DNA from: Odontocerum albicorne
Taxonomy: Eukaryota; Arthropoda; Insecta; Trichoptera; Odontoceridae
DNA length: 64,000 nucleotides
Assembly (NCBI GenBank): GCA_949825065.1
Contig: OX463846.1
Location: 8,141,366 to 8,205,365 of the forward strand
Direction: 5' to 3'
How positions within the stretch are numbered: the first letter of the stretch is position 1; each line of letters begins with the position of its first letter. Below, piece by piece: positions 1 through 11,504 of the stretch. A program made the translations under genes and the position numbers. Below the pieces are notes generated by a model. That model made no database searches. It saw only the letters and a program-made list of their open reading frames with translations, and was not told the origin of the DNA.

Positions 1-372
1 GCATTTTACGGGATGGGTAATATGAAAAAACACTTTATATTATATTATAGATGCTTTGGTATTCTACAAGATGGGTAATATGAAGAAACACTTTATATTA
101 AATTATATTATAGATGCTTTGGCATTCTACAGGATGGGTAATATGAAGAAACACTACATATTATATTATAGAAGCTTTGGCATTCTACAGGATGGGTAAT
201 ATGAAGAAACACTACATATTATATTATAGAAGCTTTGGCATTCTAAAGGATGGGTAATATGAAGAAACACTACATATTATATTATAGAAGCTTTGGCATT
301 CTACAGGATGGGTAATATGAAGAAACACTACATATTATATTATAGAGGCTTTGGCATTCTACAGGATGGGGT
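1..372. repeat. 58-bp tandem array at the window edge
   Basis: About six units with a period of exactly 58 bp (the GGCATTCTAC phrase recurs at 121, 179, 237 and 295). Each unit contains GGATGGGTAATATGAAGAAA. The second unit carries a short TTAAATTA insertion. The array probably continues left of the window. Confidence 0.95.
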
Positions 373-1700
373 GTACCTGAATTTAATCGACTCACTAAAT
401 TGATTATCGCTTTACGTTTTTTATTCAAACATATAAATTTCAACCATTTTGATACAAAGATAATCTTTGTCCCATTTCTTAGTTTGTGTAATATATAGCA
501 ACACTTTATATACTATTATACTCGTAGATACTATGGAATCCTTCAAGATAGGGGGTATATCTTATTTTAATCAGGTTAATTTATTTTTGCTTTATGTTTA
601 TGATTCCAACATAGTTGTCACGACCATTTTGCCACGGACTAAACTAACAGTCACAATCATTATGCCATAGTTTTATTTTGTTTCCCCATACAGCAACATA
701 ATGTTTATTACTAGTATTTGGTATAGTTTTTGATAGGATATGCCTCCATTTAATTAAATCAGTTCAGTTTGATCGCACCTCCACTCCACCCTGTTATGGG
801 GGAAAAATAAGTCCACATTCAGCGTAATCTACACTAGAAGATCGAAATCCTCTTTTTTATGAGTGCGACGTCACTTAGTGACGAAAAAGGAACTGCCCAA
901 AGGGACTCCTTTTCCGGTGGCGACACACCTGGGAAAAAATAGTGGTAACGACGGGCTTATAGTATGGTCCGACATCACGGGAAAAAGGAAATAACTCGCA
1001 ACACATTTTTTTTCTTCTTCTATAAAAGTTGCTTAAGGCCTGAAGTTCAAACAGCCCAGCAAGTTGCATGTACTTTCACAGAAAATGTCAATTGCAAGAA
1101 AAGTATTCTTTGACGTCACTTAATTCAAATCATTGATAAATTGATTTTATTTAATCGATTCACAAAAGTAAAAACGGTTCATGTTTTATATTTAAACATA
1201 GTAGTCAGAATATTATGCCTTAGAGGTTTTTTTGTCATACCATATGGCAACACTTTATTTATTTTATTATTACACATGACAAGAAATATACACAATTTGT
1301 GAAAAAACAACAGGTAATTTGATTTGGACATATAATTTTAATGGATCTGGGTTTGTTGCCTTTCATTTGTCGTATCCCCAGTAAACTAGGATTTTGCCTG
1401 TATCTCACTGAGGATATTTAGCATGAAAAAATTAATCGAAACTTCTTTCCGATTTTTGATAACACAAAAAAACCCCGTTGCACGCTCTCATCAACCTGAC
1501 AAACAGTGACACTCAACTACAACTGGAAACATCTTGCGAAACTCAACTCCTCACACATTATCACACACTATATAGATACTTTGGTATATTTCATGATGGG
1601 GTATGCCTACATATGATTTGAATTTAATTCAAATATGACTAAAATTGAATTTTAACTTAATGTTACTAAAAAAAATTATAACGAAAATCTTTTAGGAAAT
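373..1700. repeat. Decayed longer repeats related to the 58-bp array
   Basis: Phrases resembling the array unit (CAACACTTTATATA..., ...TTGGTAT.TT...GAT.GGGTAT) recur near 500-560, 695-750, 1235-1265 and 1570-1610, each followed by an AT-rich TTAATC/TTAATT segment. The 58-bp unit therefore looks like the locally amplified junction of a dispersed repeat a few hundred bases long. A 290-bp retroposon (1270-1559) has inserted in the last copy. No coding region is convincing here. Confidence 0.55.
1270..1559 (-). mobile_element. Retroposon-like repeat, copy 1
   Basis: About 290 bp, nearly identical to 18663-18951, with a more diverged inverted relative at about 61610-61765. In both close copies the left end is TTTA/TTAT-rich, i.e. 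a (TAAA)n-like tail when read on the minus strand, so I read it as a retroposon 3' end inserted in minus orientation. No coding capacity is seen. Confidence 0.7.
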
Positions 1701-2036
1701 ATTTTTTTTACGTGGTGCTCATCTCGAATTAAGATTTTTCGCAGAAACCACTTCAAAGTAGCGCTTCGTAAAAATTGTGCCGTAAAATGCCACTGGGACG
1801 CGTAGCACTCTGACTCCTCTAAAAGGCACTACTCTACACACCTGAGCAAAAACTCTCTAAAACCAAAAATATTTCTTTTTTTATCCGATATATCTGGAAA
1901 AAAAACTTACAGATAAAACACTGGAAGAACAGCAGATTTTTAGTTATTGACACATTAAGATGGCCTGCTCATTTCGGAAGCATTGCAGTTTTACACATTT
2001 ACTATGGTCATCCAATTTACGTATGAGATTTAAATA

Positions 2037-2631
2037 TTGGGATGTTAACATAAGTTGTGTCCGTTTTTTTTTTCCAAATAAAGAGAACAAGAGGACACAA
2101 AAAAAAAATTACAACAAATTAGTCATTAATGTATTCTCCTTCATTATTTTACAACAAATTAGTCAATAATGTATTCTCCTTCATTATTTACAACTTTTGG
2201 CCAACGTTCTACAAGTTTGTCAATGCCTGTGCGATAAAAACCATCTGGTCTTGACTCGAGAAATTCTTCCGACCATATCCGCAATTCGACGTCATTATTG
2301 AAGGAAAAACCATCGACGAGCTGTCCTTTCATTCATAGCATCTTGACACCGTACACTTCACAAATATCGCGAGCAGCTTTGACAGCTTTATTCCCTCGAT
2401 TGAACGCGAACAGAAGGAGATGTCGAAAATGGTCTCTTTCATCTACTTGACATTCCATTTTGAAGGCTTGTAATCAAATAAAATAATATATGTAACGTAA
2501 AAGCAAACACAATATCTTGTAGAGCAGAAAATTTTCTTTTGAATGACGTATAAACTTTACCATTTTGTTTTACTTTTGGTGCTCATTTTTAAATTTGGAA
2601 AAAAACGGACACAATTTATGTTAACACCCAA
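2037..2631 (-). mobile_element. Internally deleted mariner, 595 bp
   Basis: Terminal inverted repeats of about 30 bp (left GGGATGTTAACATAAGTTGT; right the complement ending ...TTAACACCCAA) are bounded by TA at 2035-2036 and 2632-2633, the mariner target duplication. The same termini bound the element at 32234-32828. The minus strand holds remnants of both ends of a mariner transposase with the catalytic core missing. Confidence 0.9.
2158..2458 (-). pseudogene. Mariner transposase remnant, N- and C-terminal parts fused
   Basis: From the ATG at 2458 the frame reads MECQVDERDHFRHLLLFAFN, the first helix-turn-helix region of mariner transposases; the paralogue at 32406 has the same start. A large internal deletion follows, and the reading then resumes with RPDGFYRTGIDKLVERWPKV and NNEGEYIID before TAA, the usual mariner C-terminus. 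All three catalytic aspartates are absent. A 40-bp direct duplication (2111 and 2151) repeats the C-terminal codons. Non-functional. Confidence 0.85.
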
Positions 2632-2633
2632 TA

Positions 2634-3384
2634 GTATCAATGTTCAATCCACGAACCAAATAAAAGCGAAAAATCAAAATCTGTTATTTATTATGATCTT
2701 AACAGAGATCTATTCATGACTATTGGACATCTTGTGAGCGAATTGACGGCTTTACTTTAAGAATAATACCTCATTTCTCAAGACCTAAATAATTCATTTA
2801 AGTGAGCTTTTTATTGCATTTCTTTACAGGTTTATTAATCGCGTTGTTGATCTGCTCCGTAATCGGGACCCTTCTAATTTCCCTTGAATGGCCAGGCTCT
2901 TCATTGTGTATCTGTCCGTGTGATAATATGACCGAAATACCTGATAATTCGTAGTTCTATAATATAAGTGAAGAAAAACGTTGTTCAATTTGTAGTTCTC
3001 TCGGAATGTATCAATTTGCCCTTTTTACTTTCTAAGGAATACGCGACATACGTCGCTAACACGACATTTTCAAAGTATATGTCTTACCGTCCTGCTTCTA
3101 CTTTTATTTTTATTTCTTCTTGCGAAAAATTAATTATCAAAATATAAAAGACCAATAATTGTATTATGCATTTAATAAATTATTAATTTTTTGTTTTTTT
3201 TCCAAAGACATTTTTTATTTTATTTTATATGTTAGGGTCTTGAATCTCCTGAGCCTTGGCCTGCGTGATGCTTTATTATACAAGTATGTACTATATAGTG
3301 GATAGTATGCGTGTAAGAACTATTTTTTTATTTTTTGTGTATGATTCATGTTAATGTTTATACTTTTTGTAACAAGCTGGATTT
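2634..3384. other. Gene-free stretch
   Basis: AT-rich DNA with poly-T runs. I see no exon, no transposon termini and no tandem repeat. Confidence 0.5.
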
Positions 3385-3575
3385 ATATTTATTTATTTGT
3401 TTTTATTTATTTGACCCTTTTTTCCGGCGGGTTTATTGTTAGGTGGCAATATCTTCCAACCAGACAAAAGTAAATGAAGCAAGTTACATGATCGCAAAAA
3501 AACATTCAAATGACTATCCATCCCCACGAAATCCATGAACACACATGTGAGCATAGCTCACAAACCTACATGCAT
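3385..3575 (-). mobile_element. LINE 3' end, family F2 (minus)
   Basis: Read on the minus strand this is the 3' untranslated end of the LINE also present at 8060-8480 and 41310-41765: CATTTGAATG, GTAACTTGCTT, then the GGTTGGAAGA tail. The coding part is missing, as expected for a 5'-truncated LINE. Confidence 0.7.
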
Positions 3576-3756
3576 AAATAAATTTTCATAAAATTTATTA
3601 TTTTTCTCAAAAATACTTAAATGGAGGTGGATCATTTTATTTTAGAAATACTATGCCATAGCTTGACAAGCCATCCTTTGATCTGGCACCCTTCGCAAGA
3701 AGTTAAAGCTTCTCTGGTGTAGAGTAAGTAAAAAAATATTCACCTTCTTTATAGCG

Positions 3757-3858
3757 ATACGTGAGCGGGTTCTCAAGTTTGAATGAAGAGATCGAGCGCC
3801 GTGTCCGCGCTAAGCTGTACAACAAGAGTTTCCCAAATGGGGTTTCGTGGGACTAAAC
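3757..3858 (+). pseudogene. Possible small LINE RT remnant
   Basis: One frame reads VSGFSSLNEEIERRVRAKLY before stops; the S-L-x-E-E-I-x-R-R pattern resembles the region after the reverse transcriptase fingers/palm of LINEs. It is followed by a TTTCCCAAATGGGG phrase resembling hAT-type terminal sequences. Both readings are weak. Confidence 0.25.
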
Positions 3859-4011
3859 AATTAACACTTATTATTTATTGACTTCCACATAATAAGGTTT
3901 AAATTTATTATTAATTTCTGAAACTTAAAACAACAATATTTTACCTGAACTAAATTAAGCTTAGAATTTATAAATAGTTATTTCCTAGGCACTTTATGGC
4001 AAAATATACAA

Positions 4012-4060
4012 ATTATGAGTTTATTGTCAAAACGACAATATCTTCCAACAAACCAGAAAA
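4012..4060 (-). mobile_element. SINE/LINE 3' tail fragment
   Basis: The complement reads GTTGGAAGATATTGTCG then ACAATAAACTC, matching the shared SINE and F2 LINE tail. Only the tail is present. Confidence 0.55.
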
Positions 4061-4174
4061 GAGATACGTTAAGTATTGACAATGGTTGAGTGAAAGTTCA
4101 CAGCATCATTTTAGAAAAAAAACTCAAACATGCTTAAAGCATTAAAAAAGATTATTTCGCTTTTAGGAACTGTG

Positions 4175-4552
4175 TTCCTTAAAGGAGAGATGATGATGAT
4201 GGTTTGTTGATAAATAAAACTTGTTTAGATCGCAATGCGGAAAGAGAAATTTAATTGATAGACGTAGGTATTTATACTATTCTTGAATGTGTACGGGAAT
4301 GCGCGCACGATATACTATACCACCGTCTCGTTTCTTATCCACAATACGATTCTTGTCATATGTAGGTATCATTCTGTTTTAGGAACTGGCGCGACGGATG
4401 TGTTGCCTTCTCGCTCTAACATGGATGCGCTCCACGCCTGATAGTGAGTTGAATGACCGGCGTGTGGACCTTGCACTTGTTTGTTTCAAATTGTTAAGGT
4501 ATGCAAAGGTCGTTTCACCGGTCATTGACCGCGCATACGAACGCCACACGCT
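4175..4552. repeat. Dispersed repeat R2, copy 1 (~375 bp)
   Basis: Aligns along its whole length with 39935-40310: GATGATGATGGTTTGTTGAT, GATCGCAATGCGGAAAGAGA, ACGTAGGTATTTATA, and near the end CACCGGTCATTGACCG. A short third match is at about 42705. No coding similarity and no clear terminal repeats; it could be a SINE or LINE-derived fragment. The ORF overlapping its end (4522-4959, minus) has no recognisable domain. Confidence 0.7.
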
Positions 4553-5026
4553 ATTTGAAACAATACAACTAGGGTGACAGTCTTACTGCAGCCGGTAACT
4601 GGTTCCCAAATATGATGGCATAGACAGAAAATGACAATGTGAAGATGGCGGAGCAATAAACTGGATATGTCAAAAGACAATCCGTACTTCAGTGTAGCTC
4701 CGATGGAATTCCCTGATCGGAGAGATACTGAAATTTTTGAGTAAAATATTTTACCTTGAATGAAGGTTTTTTTTCTGTTAATGGTTAAATTAATTTTTTT
4801 AGTAATGTTTTTAAGAATATAAATAGGTGGCTTTACTAAATTGAAATGAGGAACAGTGGTGTAAAGCTCTACGGCATAGCTCACACTGTACAGAAGTAAA
4901 GCTTTGAGGTGAATGTCAATACATGCTCTTCGAATGTTTATCCCGATATTTTTCAACAATTGATTTTTTTTAAATAGTATGTTTGATAGTTTTTCGTTTT
5001 TTAATTTAATTTTTCATAGCATATAA

Positions 5027-5190
5027 TGTTAAGACACTTGTCTGCCGATCCGGAGGCTGCGAGTTCGATCCCCGCTGGAACCCAGATTTTTTAAAAATAG
5101 GATTGTAGTCTGGTTAACACTTAGGGCCTATAAAAACATCGTTTTGGTTGGTTGGAAGAGATTGCCACATAGCAATAAACTCGCCAGATT
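5027..5190 (+). mobile_element. tRNA-derived SINE S1, 5'-truncated
   Basis: Starts inside the tRNA-like head (AAGACACTTGTCTGCCGATC), has a B box GAGTTCGATCCCC, a body shared with 51384-51568, and ends with the tail GGTTGGTTGGAAGAGATTGCC... AATAAACTCGCCAG. Confidence 0.8.
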
Positions 5191-5499
5191 AAAAAAAAGT
5201 TACAAGTTCAAATAAAACATCTTAATATAATGCATTTGGTAAGAACGCGGATAAAAGGTTAAACAAAAAGATGTCTTTTCAACTTAATAATGTATAGACT
5301 GAATGAAAAAACTTTAGCACTCCGGATAGGCAGGAAGGCTATAGTAGAAGATAAATCTATAAATATTCTGTGCTACACGGATCATGTTTCAACTGTGACT
5401 TATATAAAATATATTCCACAGAGTTTAAAAAAAAAACAATGTGATGATATCAAATATGTTTTAAAACGTTCGCGTTTCTTCATATAAGTTGTATAAGGT

Positions 5500-5890
5500 C
5501 TTTCGAGGAAACGCTATAAGGACAGTCTGCGAGAATCTCTTACTTTGTGCGGGGCGCCTGAGGACTGGGAGCAGGTGGTTCAGGAACGTGAGGGGTGGAG
5601 AGCTATATGTTCTCGGGCTGATGGTGTCTCAGTGGCTAGACGTATGAGAAAAAGTCTGCGCGCCGCGAACCTGCTTCAAAATGGCCAGGCGGCTCAGCTG
5701 GGTCCATATGTATGTGGCATTTGCGGGAGGGAGGCGCATCCAGTATCGGGCTGTTCTCTCACAGAAGATCACACGATCGACGTGGGAGAAAGGTTCAGGA
5801 CTGACGTTGGAGTGGCGAGGGGATCCTCGACAGCGAGGCCCGGCAATGATGATGATAAGGTATTTCAGAGTTCAGATCAGAAACGTTGAC
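5500..5890 (+). mobile_element. LINE C-terminal fragment, family F4
   Basis: The frame reads RYKDSLRESLTLCGAPEDWE then QVVQEREGWRAICSRADGVS, RRMRKSLRAANLL, and a zinc-knuckle-like YVCGICGREAHPVSGC followed by an EDH. This R-Y-K-D-x-L ... W ... R-x-x-WR layout with a Cys/His finger is the usual C-terminus of a group of insect LINE ORF2 proteins. The 3' side carries a GATGATGAT run typical of such tails. The upstream RT and endonuclease are absent. GC content is much higher than the surroundings, suggesting a fairly young insertion. Confidence 0.75.
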
Positions 5891-6518
5891 ATCATAAGTG
5901 AAACCACGTGGTACAACACTCCGAAAGATCTTATACAATTGGTAACATCAGTTGAGAAAACAACATTTTTCTCCAGAGCCTCCATTTTACTAAATTTTTA
6001 TATGTTTCTTGAAGATCAACCCGCGGAACAAATAAACCAACTTAAATATTTGGTTTATTTGTTCCGAACAACTCACTTATCACGATACTCACAATAAAAC
6101 CAAAGATTGTTTCAACAAAGTTACTGTTATATCTGGATGTATAAGCGATGTTATATGGAACAACAATATTAACAATATAAGGATAAACACTAATGTGGAA
6201 ATATATAAGTCGTGTGTAACAGCAATGATGACATATGTGATTGAAGCCAGAACAGAAACAATCAAAACAACGAACAGAATACGAAGCGATAAGTAAACCC
6301 AAGGTCTTAATATAGCACAAATACATGGACAGAAATACCTGCATCGAAGAAATTTGTGATTTAGAAGACATTGTTAGATGTGGAAGGTGTTTAAAAAGAC
6401 AATAGCGTGCACACGTAGAAAGGTTAGATATCTTAAGAATATTATTCATTAATTTATGTGGAAACCGACTATAAGGAAGTCCTCCTAAGACATGGAAAGA
6501 TAGCTGGGATGTGCCACT
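5891..6518. other. Gene-free stretch
   Basis: The long minus-strand frame (6042-6557) shows no domain and runs into the palindromic element. A TATTTGGTTTATTTGTTC phrase at 6047 nearly repeats the complement of AACAAATAAACCAA just upstream, making a small hairpin (about 6027-6065). Confidence 0.4.
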
Positions 6519-6520
6519 TA

Positions 6521-6620
6521 GCCGTGTATCGATTACGCGTGGCAAATCATCGAACATTGACTCGAGCGGCAGCCGCGTTTTATGGAAACTGAGTTGCCGC
6601 GCGTAATCGATACACGGCTT
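6521..6620. mobile_element. Palindromic MITE-like element, 100 bp
   Basis: Ends are inverted repeats of about 27 bp (left AGCCGTGTATCGATTACGCG, right its complement CGCGTAATCGATACACGGCT). The flanks show TTA on the left and TTTA on the right, loosely compatible with a TTA target duplication. No coding capacity. Confidence 0.65.
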
Positions 6621-6639
6621 TAGGTTTATAAATGTTCAA

Positions 6640-6860
6640 CCTGAACAAGTTAGAGTCAGTATGGACAGATAACACATCTGGAACATTTTCTGCATGATCA
6701 GGTGATGTTACGGCTAAAGTTTGATACTTTTATTCTCTAGATAGAAGATGTGTTGTTTCGTTATGTTCTAAATATTAAAAATTGAACAACGCAAGGTAAT
6801 CGGGTTTCTTTCAAAACGAAGATAAAATCCTGTAGAAATGGAACAACGTTTAGATGCTGT
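6640..6860. repeat. Dispersed repeat R3, copy 1
   Basis: Shares with 46430-46665 the order TAGATAGAAGA.GTG, TGTTTCGTTAT.TTCT, AAT.TTAAAA, GGT.ATCG.GTTT. Divergence is high; nature unknown. Confidence 0.45.
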
Positions 6861-8059
6861 GTTCTATGAACGTCAGCATCTAAACATCGTTTAATTTTGT
6901 TGGTTTCTTTACTTTCTTTTGAAAAGAACTTGATGACCTCGTGATATTCTTTAATTTCAGAATATAACGAATTGACACGTCTTTTATCGGTTCTAGTTGA
7001 CATACTGGAGATATCAAAATTTTAACTGCAAAATCACCTTTTAACTGTGCGGAGACCGTGGTGGGGTTGGCATGTGTATAAAAAAGCTCCAACGTGTTTA
7101 GACCAAAAAAAATTGGACCTTAGCGGTAAGGCCTACCTGACAACAGACACAAGATCTACAAAATTTACGTATTTTAAATTCATACAACTATTACGATTTC
7201 TCTATATTTAATCATTTCATTCTTTCAAAATATCTCACATACATGTATAATAGAATAAATAATGTATATTTAATCCAAATAGATTAAAATGAACACATTT
7301 GAAAATCGCTAGTAAAGCACAAATCAATCAAAAATGTTAGCACTTTAACGCTTTCAGAATTCATAAAAGTCTGAAACTCTTCGAAGTGCAGCGCAAATTT
7401 TCTCTAAAAACGAGACAAGTATTTACACCATCCCTAGCAATGCTTTCAGTTTCTGCTTCTTCATCTCCGTTTATTCGCGAGGCTTCTTCCAGAATATGCA
7501 ATACACTAAAGAATGATTTCCATAAACATTGTGAATGTTTGTGAAGAGTCGTTTCACTCCCATTCTACACTCGAATAGATTTTCCATCTCGAGCAATCCG
7601 ATGGATTCTGCCCGGGAGAGAATCTCTTTGGATCCGATCGGGAGTGGTTCACTCAATCCATAGACAGTTATGGCGGTTTTATAACTCACTTCTTCTTTTT
7701 AAATTGTTTTCTACAGATTTTTAAATAAAATCGTGAGATCATTCTTTGTGTTCTGATACAAAATGGTTTTATATTTCAGTGTCTTAGAGGCGTCATCATT
7801 TCAATTTTTATGTGTTTATGTGTTCATTTAATTTGTTATAAATTAACACAGGTGATTAGGGATGAACGTGACTTAAGACTAAAAGCTTATGCATCACTTC
7901 AAAATGCTCTAAAGCTCACAATAAGGGTATTGGAATTTACATTTCATATTTATTTTGCAGAAAACGTGAAGTTATAATGTATTGATTTAAATGGAGTCAC
8001 TAAAACATATGTATTAGACAGTATCAAAATCAGCCAAGATGATGATAGTCACCGCTCTT
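6861..8059. other. Gene-free stretch with unrecognised ORFs
   Basis: A 72-codon minus-strand frame (7471-7689) is GC-richer than its surroundings but matches no family I know. About 7165-7235 resembles the 3' portion of the F1 LINE in minus orientation (TTACGATTTCTC, TCATTCTTTCAAAATATC). Otherwise AT-rich with nothing seen. Confidence 0.35.
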
Positions 8060-8480
8060 TTTTTTATGTCGTCCTTTACTGTCCATGCAGTGAGACTCTG
8101 GAATCAGTTACAAACCACTATTAGACTCGCTCCATCATTGGCACGCTTTAAGATGCGACTGAAAAAACTCTTAATTTATATTCAGTAATATAACGTGTTT
8201 CATTCCTGATTTTTTTATCCTTTCCTTTCCACCATTCCTTCCATTTCCTTAGATTGACGATATCTCACTTTATATGAAAAGGAATGTTCTGGTGATTGTC
8301 CGTTTTTGTGGGATTTGTGGACATATGATCACGTATGTGTTCATGGATTACGTGGGGATAGATAGTCATTTGAATGTTTTATGCGACCATGTAACTTGCT
8401 TTATTTACTTTTTTTTAATTGGTTGAAAGAAATTGCCGCCTAGCAATAAGCCCGTAAATTTTTATTTACAATAGAAGTGT
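8060..8480 (+). mobile_element. LINE 3' end, family F2
   Basis: The frame 8090-8188 reads VRLWNQLQTTIRLAPSLARF then KMRLKKLLIYIQ and TAA, the standard LINE ORF2 C-terminus (R-L-W-N-x-L ... F-K-x-R-L-K-x-L). A 3' UTR of about 270 bp follows and ends with TTGGTTGAAAGAAATTGCCG, CCTAGCAATAAGCCCG and an A-rich tail. Minus copies lie at 3385 and 41310. This tail is the one the S1 SINEs share. Confidence 0.85.
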
Positions 8481-8534
8481 TAAATAAAAATTTAAATAAA
8501 TAAATAGACCACAGAAGAACTTTTGCACCAACTT

Positions 8535-9091
8535 TGATGTATGGGGAGTGAAATGTAGACGTGAAAGAAGGCTGAAAGGAACTAAACAAATGTTGTAGAA
8601 ATACGTACACTGAAAGAATACATAGGGTGATAATGTTTGACAGGAACGGAATGAAGTGATTAGGGATGAATATGAACTTAAGCCTTTACTTAATATTGAA
8701 TACGATGAAAAAGAGCGCTCTAAGAGACGGTTTAAGCATTTAGAACGAATGCGTTAAAAATTACTAATAAAATAAATAAGTATTTTGTATGGAATGCGTG
8801 TTAATGAAAGACTTAGGAAAATAAAACTGGATTAAATGAAAGACTTAGGAAATGAAAGACTTAGGAAAATAAAACTGGAAAAAATTAATGGAAGACTTAG
8901 GAAAATAAAACTGGACTTAGGAAAATAAAAAGTCAATAATATTTAAAAGAATAATACATAAGAATTCTGAGAAAATGTAAGAATTCTATGAAAAGTTTAT
9001 GGTTTTAGAAGAGGCGAAGAATGTGTGTCGAGAAAGGAAAGTCTGGCGCTCTATCCTCTCTGCCTACCTCGGTAGAGAATTAATTGATGGT
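8535..9091 (+). mobile_element. LINE ORF2 C-terminal remnant, family F1, with internal array
   Basis: Broken frames give LAPTLMYGE, a D-R-x-x-N-E-V-I-R-D-E-like stretch, KSALR..FKHLERM, and finally LEEAKNVCRERKVWRSILSA then YLGRELIDGM and TGA. This order (PTLMYGSE, RNEVIRD, HLERMN, GRPRK, CRxRxxWRSxxSAYP) is that of a LINE ORF2 family very common in insect genomes. Between 8795 and 8945 the segment coding GRLRKIKLD has expanded into about five ~30-bp units. Frameshifted and non-functional. Confidence 0.8.
8795..8945 (+). repeat. ~30-bp array inside the F1 LINE
   Basis: Units GAAAGACTTAGGAAAATAAA + ACTGGA, some truncated. In the LINE frame a unit reads GRLRKIKLD, the counterpart of the GRGRPRKxWxD segment of this LINE family. 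Confidence 0.8.
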
Positions 9092-9789
9092 ATGTGAACT
9101 TTTTAATACGGAATTTATCAAAATTATGCAATGGAATAGTATTTAATATGGAGTTCCTTGATTTCTGTGGGTGATTTTTTGTATCTTCAAATCAGATAAT
9201 GATAACTTAAATCCTGTTTTTAAGTTTAATGAGATTAAGGGGAAACTTAATGTGTCTTATCTTTAAATGTGATTTTTATAACTGCTCAATATATGTTGGT
9301 CTTTTTTTTTATTCGATTTGTGAAACCTCACTGCCTCAGTATAGACATATTCCTAGTTAGGCAGGGAAGTGCTTAGTTAGGCAGGGAAGTACGTTTATTT
9401 CATTATGAACTGAAAAAGTGTAAAAAATTAAGTACTGTCAGTAAATTAAAATACTTGTTACATTGGCTGGGAGGTAATTTCTAAAAGAACCAGGATAATT
9501 ATCAGTTCTAAAACTCAATCCCTCAAGACAAAAGATTAGATATTGTTATTAATTTCAACAAATAACGATTAAAATGGAATAAGTTATAAAAGTATGATAT
9601 AAAAATCGGGTTGTTATGTTTTTTTTTCAAATATTTTGTTTTACTATATTTTTCATTTGTTTTTTAATGTTTTAAATATATTAACGCGACGTTAATTGCC
9701 ATATCATAAGAAAAAATGGTCACGCTCCTTAAAAAGGTGGAACATGAAAGCAAGCCTGGAAATCTTGTCTGCACCTGTAAATCAATAGG
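9092..9789. other. Gene-free stretch
   Basis: AT-rich. Contains one exact short tandem duplication, TTAGTTAGGCAGGGAAGT, at about 9355-9391. No gene or transposon recognised. Confidence 0.4.
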
Positions 9790-10446
9790 TCAAAAACTAA
9801 GCTTATGATAGAAGACTGCAGTAGCAAACTGCCATCAAATAATGTGAATCATGGTTTGGAAGTAGTTACTGCCTTTATTTACTTAGATTTCTGCATTACC
9901 AATAATGGAGAATGAGAGGCTGAGATGTAAAGAAGCACTCGAATGGCATAACAAATACGTTGTCTAAGCTCGAAAAATTATGGGAGAACAGAACTATCCC
10001 CATCACGATAAAAATACGTCTTCGCAATTTTCTTGCACGGTGCGGAGACTTGGACTCGGAGAGCGAACGAGAGACGTAGAATAGATACATTTGTAATGTG
10101 ATGCTGGAGATGAATATTACGAATTCCAAGGAGAACTAACTCCTCCTTTCTGAACTGAACACACACAACGAACTGAGAATCATCGACAGATTGTCGACAA
10201 TATACCTTTGACAAGTCCTCCGGTTCTTTGGGCACATTTTTTTGTGGCTAAAGAGACAGTTTGGAGGGAGTTTGTGGTTACTGGAGACGTGGAAAGACGA
10301 CGCACAAGAGGAAGAATCCCAATGCGATGACTGACCAAGTGAGAGACGCAACTGGACTACCCTTTACAATAGCCCTTCGAGCCGCGAAGTGGGATGGACG
10401 GAAGGGAATCGTTGGAAGTTATCACGGAAGTCACGATGCTCAGTGA
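9790..10446 (+). mobile_element. LINE ORF2 C-terminal remnant, family F3, copy 1
   Basis: Frameshifted frames give an F-I-Y-L-D-F-x-I-T-N-N-G-E like start, a GAETWTRRANERRRIDTFVM segment, WRxILRIPxRTNSS, and PNAMTDQVRDATGLPFTIAL then RAAKWDGRKGIV. This is the typical end of an RTE-type LINE ORF2 (YLGS..TNNG, AETWT, RRILRI.W, W.D.V....G..., AA.DR..WR). A related copy is at 52230-52595. The stretches given here are separate in-frame pieces, not one open frame. Confidence 0.75.
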
Positions 10447-11504
10447 TGAGCTACAAGGCAGGATGGTGATGAAATATATATAAGTTTTTTTTTTAATAAC
10501 GTTTCACCCAGCCATTGATTGGCAACAGACCATGTACCTCTTGTCAGTTTAGTTGAAGGAGATTGTTTGCCAATAAACTCAGAATCACTCAGAAATATTT
10601 CAGAATCAATTGTAACAGAAATATTTCAGAAACTCAGAAATATTTCAGAATCAACTGTCCAAAATAAGTCATTAATAGTTGTTTTTCAAAATCTCATAAA
10701 CTATTGTTGGTTGATTTTTTTCTTCTTAAAAAATTGCTCGAAATTCAGTTTACAATGTTTTGCTTGGAACGAATTGAGTTATTTCATGGCTTGTATTTAT
10801 TATAACAGATACATTAAAATCAAGCTTGGAACATAAAATAGATATACCTCAAGGCTAAAATACGTGTAGACAAAAATCAAACATGAAATGTAAAAATATT
10901 GAAAATCTAGATAAATAAAAATCAAACATTTTTAAATAATCCATTTTCTCTATTATATCCAGCTCTCTCCCGCCCGAGGGGTTTAAAGGGGTAGATACTC
11001 ACACCTTCTGCCCCTTCGCTGCCTCCGTCGCTACTCCCTCTCCCACTTTACGCTACCATATTTGTTGATCTTTATGTACAACAGAACAATACAGCATACA
11101 GATGGGGAAATTATTGTAAAATCGCCTCATGTACTCGCTCTCGGAGACAGACAAATACATTATATCTCCATCCGGATATTGATTCATGTGACGTAATGCG
11201 ATTACTTTGCTGCCTCTTTATCCGGATATAACACGGTGTGTGTTTTTTATGACAGATCATGAATTTTCAGAATCAGTCATTAAAAATCTAAAGGAAAGAC
11301 TCATTCTAAGAGCTAAATGCATTGGCTTCGAAGACGCTAATTGAATATTTTTTAGATAGCTTAAAACCAACGGAACCTGCATTTGGCTTTAATTTCTACT
11401 TTTCAATACGTCGTTTTTCATTAAGATTGTGCGAACTTACGTATAATGAACAATTTCGAATATTTACTTGATGAATCAGAAATTAGTTTTTAAGTTATAT
11501 TAGA
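10447..11504. other. Gene-free stretch
   Basis: A local duplication of CAGAAATATTTCAGAATCAA around 10585-10655 is the only structure. A GC-richer patch at 10970-11060 and paired ATCCGGATAT motifs (about 11173 and 11218) are unexplained. The 105-codon plus frame at 10519 has no domain. Confidence 0.35.

Noticed and set aside
4522..4959. 145-codon minus ORF
   Set aside because: Overlaps repeat R2, low-complexity in parts, no recognisable domain, no splice or UTR context.
5545..5889. Host zinc-finger gene
   Set aside because: The RYKD...WR... layout and GATGATGAT tail mark it as a LINE ORF2 C-terminus.
6042..6557. 171-codon minus ORF
   Set aside because: Longest spurious frame in an AT-rich stretch; cysteine/tyrosine-rich without motifs and it begins inside the palindromic element.
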